From: a bacterium
GTDB taxonomy: Bacteria > Vulcanimicrobiota > Vulcanimicrobiia > Vulcanimicrobiales > SCRA01
DNA length: 8,251 nucleotides
Reading direction: 5' to 3'
Assembly: GCA_028869325.1 (NCBI GenBank)
Contig: JAGWST010000514.1
Coordinates: 1-8,251, forward strand
Position 1 is the first letter of the stretch. Each line of letters opens with the position of its first letter. Of this stretch, positions 5,421 through 8,251 are shown one piece after another. Position numbers and translations under genes: made by a program. A model generated the notes under the pieces. That model saw only the letters and a list, made by a program, of their open reading frames with translations. It made no database searches and was not told the origin of the DNA.

Positions 5421-6858
5421 ACAGCAGGTAGACGCGGTCGTCATCGGCGCCGGGCCCGGCGGATACCATGCGGCTATTCGCCTGGCGCAACTCGGCAAGA
5501 GGGTGGTCTGCGTCGACCGGGATGCGGTCGGCGGCGTCTGCTTGAATTGGGGCTGCATCCCCACTAAAGCGCTGCTGCACGTCAGCGAGGTCGCGCGTCA
5601 TGCACGTCACGCCGCCGAGATCGGCCTCGAGATTCCGCAGGTGAACGTCAAGGTCGAGGGCGTGCGCAAGTTCACCACGGACGTCGTGACTTCGAACGTC
5701 AAAGGCGTCGAGACGCTCTTCAAGGGCAACAACGTGCAGTGGGCGATCGGTGAGGGCAGCTTCGTCGACAAGAGCACGGTCAAAGTTACCAAGAAGGACG
5801 GCTCCAGCGAGACCTACAAGGCGAAGGATGTGATCATCGCCACCGGCGCCGCCCCCGTCGACGTGAAGGCGTGGCCCCGCGACGGGAAGTTGATCATCAA
5901 CTCCGACGACGCCGTACGCCTGCCCAGCGTTCCCAAGCGCCTGCTGGTGATCGGCGGCGGCGTGATCGGCTTGGAGTTCGCAACCGTCTACAATCGCATG
6001 GGCTCCGAGGTGCTGGTCGTCGAGATGATGCCGAACCTTCTCACGGGCACGGATCTCGAGATCGCCAAGACCATGGCGCGCGTCCTCAAAAAGCAGAAGA
6101 TCGAGATCATGGTCAACACCAAGGTGGAGACGCTCGAGAAGGGCGCCAAGACGGTGAAGGCCACGATCACCGGCGAGGGCACGGCCAACAAGCCGGAGAC
6201 GCGTGAGTTCGATCAAGTGCTGGTGGCCGTCGGCCGGCGCCCGATGAGCGATGGCCTCAACCTCGAGAGCGCCGGGCTCAAGACCGACGAAAAAGGGTTT
6301 CTCAACGTCGACGCCCAGCGCCGCACCGCCGTGGCGGGCATCTGGGCCATCGGCGACATCACCGGTGGCCCGCTGCTGGCCCACAAGGCGATGAAGGAGG
6401 GGGTCGTCGCCGCCGAGGCGATCGCCGGCCTTCCCGGCGTGGCCTATGATCCCGTCGCCGTACCCAACTGCGTCTACACCGATCCCGAGATCGCCACGGT
6501 CGGCCTCTCGGAGGAAGAGGCGAAGGCTGCCGGACACGAGCTGCGCATCGGCAAGTTCCCACTGCTGGCGAGCGGCCGCGCGCGCACGATGAACGAAAGC
6601 GACGGCTTGATCAAGTTGATCGGCGACAAGAAGACGGACGTGCTGCTCGGCATGCACATCATCGCGCCGCAGGCGGAGTCGCTGATCGGCGAGGGCGTGA
6701 TCGCGCTCGAGATGGGCGCTACCATTGACGACATCGGCCTCTCGATCCACCCGCATCCTACGCTCACCGAGAGCATCCACGATGCCGCGGAGGCGGCGCA
6801 CGGCACGGCGATCCACATCATCAACCCCAAGCCCACGGCGGCCGCGGCCGCCCGCTAA
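5413..6858 (+). CDS. lpdA: Dihydrolipoyl dehydrogenase, E3 component
   Basis: This flavoprotein reoxidises the dihydrolipoyl arm of E2 and passes electrons through a disulfide and FAD to NAD+. It has 481 residues, typical of the family. The FAD-binding Rossmann motif is VVIGAGPGGYHAA (9-21). The redox disulfide is Cys43/Cys48 in GGVCLNWGCIPTK, the WGCIPTK variant common in E3s of pyruvate-type complexes. The NAD-binding motif GGGVIG is at 181-186, and the second FAD contact is AIGDITGGPLLAHKA (312-326). The C-terminal dimer domain has the catalytic His448-Glu453 pair in HPHPTLTE. The protein ends in an Ala run (PTAAAAAR), encoded by a palindromic GC tract, which is a slightly longer tail than usual. 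The GTG start is supported by AAGGAG ten bases upstream inside a hairpin loop. It lies 11 bases ahead of lipB. It could also serve other complexes or a glycine cleavage system elsewhere in the genome. Confidence 0.95.
   Translation: MAEQQVDAVVIGAGPGGYHAAIRLAQLGKRVVCVDRDAVGGVCLNWGCIPTKALLHVSEVARHARHAAEIGLEIPQVNVKVEGVRKFTTDVVTSNVKGVETLFKGNNVQWAIGEGSFVDKSTVKVTKKDGSSETYKAKDVIIATGAAPVDVKAWPRDGKLIINSDDAVRLPSVPKRLLVIGGGVIGLEFATVYNRMGSEVLVVEMMPNLLTGTDLEIAKTMARVLKKQKIEIMVNTKVETLEKGAKTVKATITGEGTANKPETREFDQVLVAVGRRPMSDGLNLESAGLKTDEKGFLNVDAQRRTAVAGIWAIGDITGGPLLAHKAMKEGVVAAEAIAGLPGVAYDPVAVPNCVYTDPEIATVGLSEEEAKAAGHELRIGKFPLLASGRARTMNESDGLIKLIGDKKTDVLLGMHIIAPQAESLIGEGVIALEMGATIDDIGLSIHPHPTLTESIHDAAEAAHGTAIHIINPKPTAAAAAR
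6837..6852. repeat. 16-base perfect GC palindrome at the 3' end of E3
   Basis: GGCGGCCGCGGCCGCC is its own reverse complement and encodes the terminal Ala run of E3, ending three bases before the stop codon. As RNA it can form a six-pair all-GC stem with a CGCG loop, 17 bases before the lipB start. A simple codon-run origin (GCG/GCC alanine codons) is the plain explanation; a role in lipB expression is speculative. Confidence 0.5.
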
Positions 6859-6869
6859 GCGATGCCGCC

Positions 6870-7541
6870 GTGAGCGAGGGGACGCGGCTGATCGATCTCG
6901 GCCGCATGCGATTCGGGCCCGCACTCGATCTGCAGCATCGGCTCCACGCGGCCCGCGCCAGCGACGAGATCCCGGACACCTGGCTGCTGGTCGAGCACGA
7001 GCCGGTCATCACGCTGGGACGCAACGCCGACCTCGCCAACCTCCTGATGCCGCGCCCGCTCCTCGAGCGGCGCGGCGTCGACGTCTTCGAGATCGAGCGC
7101 GGCGGCGACGTGACCTACCACGGCCCCGGGCAGCTGGTGGTCTATCCCATCCGCAAGCTGGCGCGCTTCCGAGAGATCGTGCCGCTGGTGCGCTCGCTCG
7201 AGGAGGCTATCATCCGGGCACTCACTAGCTTTGGCGTCGTGGGCGAGCGCTGGCGCGAGCATGCCGGCGTCTGGGTCGGCAGCGATCAGATCTGCGCCGT
7301 CGGCCTGGCCGTGCAGAGGATGGTCTCCCTGCACGGCATCGCCCTCAACGTCTCGACGGACCTCTCGTATCCCCAGCTCATCAACCCCTGCGGCCTGCCC
7401 GACCGCGGCGTGACCTCCATCTCCCGGGAGACGGGGCGCACGGTGAGCCTCGAGGAGGCCAAGGCGGCCCTGCTGCCGGCCCTCGAGCGGACCTTCCACG
7501 TAAGATTCCAGCCGCAATCCGCGAAGAGCATCGAGCTGTGA
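6870..7541 (+). CDS. lipB: Lipoyl(octanoyl) transferase LipB with catalytic Lys replaced by Gln
   Basis: LipB moves an octanoyl group from acyl carrier protein to the lipoyl-domain lysine, the first step of lipoate assembly. Here it has 223 residues, normal length. [13 protein letters not shown] (39-51) and [18 protein letters not shown] (77-94) are family hallmarks, HGIALNV (155-161) is conserved, and INPCG (171-175) carries the catalytic Cys174. The family's second catalytic residue is a Lys in the K-I-[CA]-x-x-G block, 34 residues before the Cys (E. coli K135/C169, M. tuberculosis K142/C176). At that spacing this protein reads DQICAVG, so codon CAG (7287-7289) gives Gln140. The rest of the block is intact. 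The enzyme may be weakened, use another base, or reflect a sequence error or lineage variant. GTG 6870 is the only sensible start; it lacks a clear Shine-Dalgarno sequence and is probably translated by coupling to E3, 11 bases upstream. Confidence 0.93.
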   Translation: MSEGTRLIDLGRMRFGPALDLQHRLHAARASDEIPDTWLLVEHEPVITLGRNADLANLLMPRPLLERRGVDVFEIERGGDVTYHGPGQLVVYPIRKLARFREIVPLVRSLEEAIIRALTSFGVVGERWREHAGVWVGSDQICAVGLAVQRMVSLHGIALNVSTDLSYPQLINPCGLPDRGVTSISRETGRTVSLEEAKAALLPALERTFHVRFQPQSAKSIEL

Positions 7542-8251
7542 TCACCGCCAAGCCTGACTGGCTCAAAGTCAAACTGCCGACGGGCGACAACTACCTGACC
7601 GTCCGACAGCGGGTGAAAGACCTCAATCTGCACACCGTCTGCCAGGAGGCGCTCTGCCCGAACATCGCCGAGTGCTGGGGCGCCAAGACGGCCACCATCA
7701 TGATCCTGGGCGACGTCTGCACGCGCGGCTGCCGCTTCTGCGCCGTCAAGACCGGCAACCCGCGCAAGGTCGCCGATTGGGACGAGCCCCGGCGCGTCGC
7801 CGAGGCCTGCGAGGAGCTGGGCTGGCGCTACGTGGTGCTGACGGCGGTGGACCGCGACGACCTGCCCGACGGCGGCGCGGGCATCTTCGCGGAGACGGTG
7901 CGCCAGATCCACCTGCGCCTCCCCGAGACCAAGGTGGAGTGCCTGACCGGGGACTTCCGCGGCAACGTCGATCAGGTGCAGATCGTGCTCGACTCCGATA
8001 TGGACGTCTTTGCGCACAACATCGAGACGGTTCGCCGCCTCACGCCCAGCGTGCGCGACCGCCGTGCCACCTTCGACCAGTCACTCGAGGTCCTGGCATA
8101 CGCCAAGGCATCGGAGAAAGCGCGCTTCGTCAAGACCTCGCTGATGCTCGGCCTCGGCGAGACAGAGGACGAGATCGCGCAGACGATGGACGAAGCGCGC
8201 GCGGTCGGCGTCGACATCTTCACACTCGGGCAGTACCTACAGCCCACGAAG
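7538..8251 (+). CDS. lipA: Lipoyl synthase LipA (3' end outside window)
   Basis: This radical-SAM enzyme inserts sulfur at C6 and C8 of protein-bound octanoyl groups, completing the cofactor that LipB starts. 238 residues are present, and the frame is still open at the last base, so roughly the last 50-80 residues are missing. The auxiliary, sacrificed [4Fe-4S] cluster is ligated by C-x4-C-x5-C (Cys35, 40, 46 in [12 protein letters not shown]). The radical-SAM cluster is CTRGCRFC (Cys61, 65, 68). [27 protein letters not shown] and [10 protein letters not shown] follow as in the family. GTG 7538 overlaps the lipB stop as GTGA and homology begins a few residues later, so the start is well supported and translation is likely coupled to lipB. 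The C-terminal RxSY motif that binds the third ligand position of the auxiliary cluster lies beyond the window and could not be checked. Confidence 0.95.
   Translation, partial: MITAKPDWLKVKLPTGDNYLTVRQRVKDLNLHTVCQEALCPNIAECWGAKTATIMILGDVCTRGCRFCAVKTGNPRKVADWDEPRRVAEACEELGWRYVVLTAVDRDDLPDGGAGIFAETVRQIHLRLPETKVECLTGDFRGNVDQVQIVLDSDMDVFAHNIETVRRLTPSVRDRRATFDQSLEVLAYAKASEKARFVKTSLMLGLGETEDEIAQTMDEARAVGVDIFTLGQYLQPTK

Noticed and set aside
5383..6924. A 513-codon minus-strand open frame opposite E3
   Set aside because: It is an antisense shadow of E3. The sense strand has all the flavoprotein motifs and the antisense product resembles nothing.

Overview
This window is a stretch of ordinary, gene-dense bacterial chromosome with high GC content and a strong preference for G or C at third codon positions. 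It has no tRNA, rRNA, CRISPR array, insertion sequence or other mobile-element signature. The lineage cannot be fixed from the sequence. The E1/E2 proteins look most like the Thermus/Deinococcus-type 2-oxoacid dehydrogenase. MutY has the short C-terminal domain typical of actinobacterial-type enzymes. Four of the six operon genes start with GTG. Together this suggests a GC-rich, non-proteobacterial and probably poorly sampled phylum, but that is inference.

Left part (1-740, + strand): the last 54 codons of a sulfite-oxidase-like molybdopterin oxidoreductase overlap (ATGA) a YdjA-like nitroreductase. Next (754-1704, - strand): mutY, the A/G-specific adenine glycosylase, convergent with the nitroreductase and divergent from the main operon. 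A short non-coding stretch (1705-1818) separates mutY from that operon and should hold both promoters, although none can be read with confidence.

Main part (1819 to the window end, + strand): a compact six-gene operon encoding E1 alpha, E1 beta, E2 (lipoyl acyltransferase) and E3 (dihydrolipoyl dehydrogenase) of a 2-oxoacid dehydrogenase complex, followed by lipB and lipA (cut by the window end). These form one functional unit. LipB would transfer octanoate from acyl carrier protein to Lys43 of the E2 lipoyl domain, and LipA would insert two sulfurs to make lipoyl. E1 would decarboxylate the 2-oxoacid and acylate the lipoyl arm, E2 would pass the acyl group to CoA, and E3 would reoxidise the arm with NAD+. 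The E1 motifs resemble the branched-chain type, while the linked lipoylation genes and E3 type would equally fit pyruvate dehydrogenase, so the substrate is left open.

The most notable points are these. The otherwise well-conserved LipB has glutamine (Q140) where the family's catalytic lysine should be. Several operon junctions carry small inverted repeats. One places the E3 Shine-Dalgarno sequence in a hairpin loop, one places an AAAGGAGA loop in the E1 alpha leader, one starts on the E1 beta stop codon, and one is a 16-nt perfect palindrome at the E3 3' end. No clearly new biological system is visible. The window is mostly core metabolism with possible regulatory detail.
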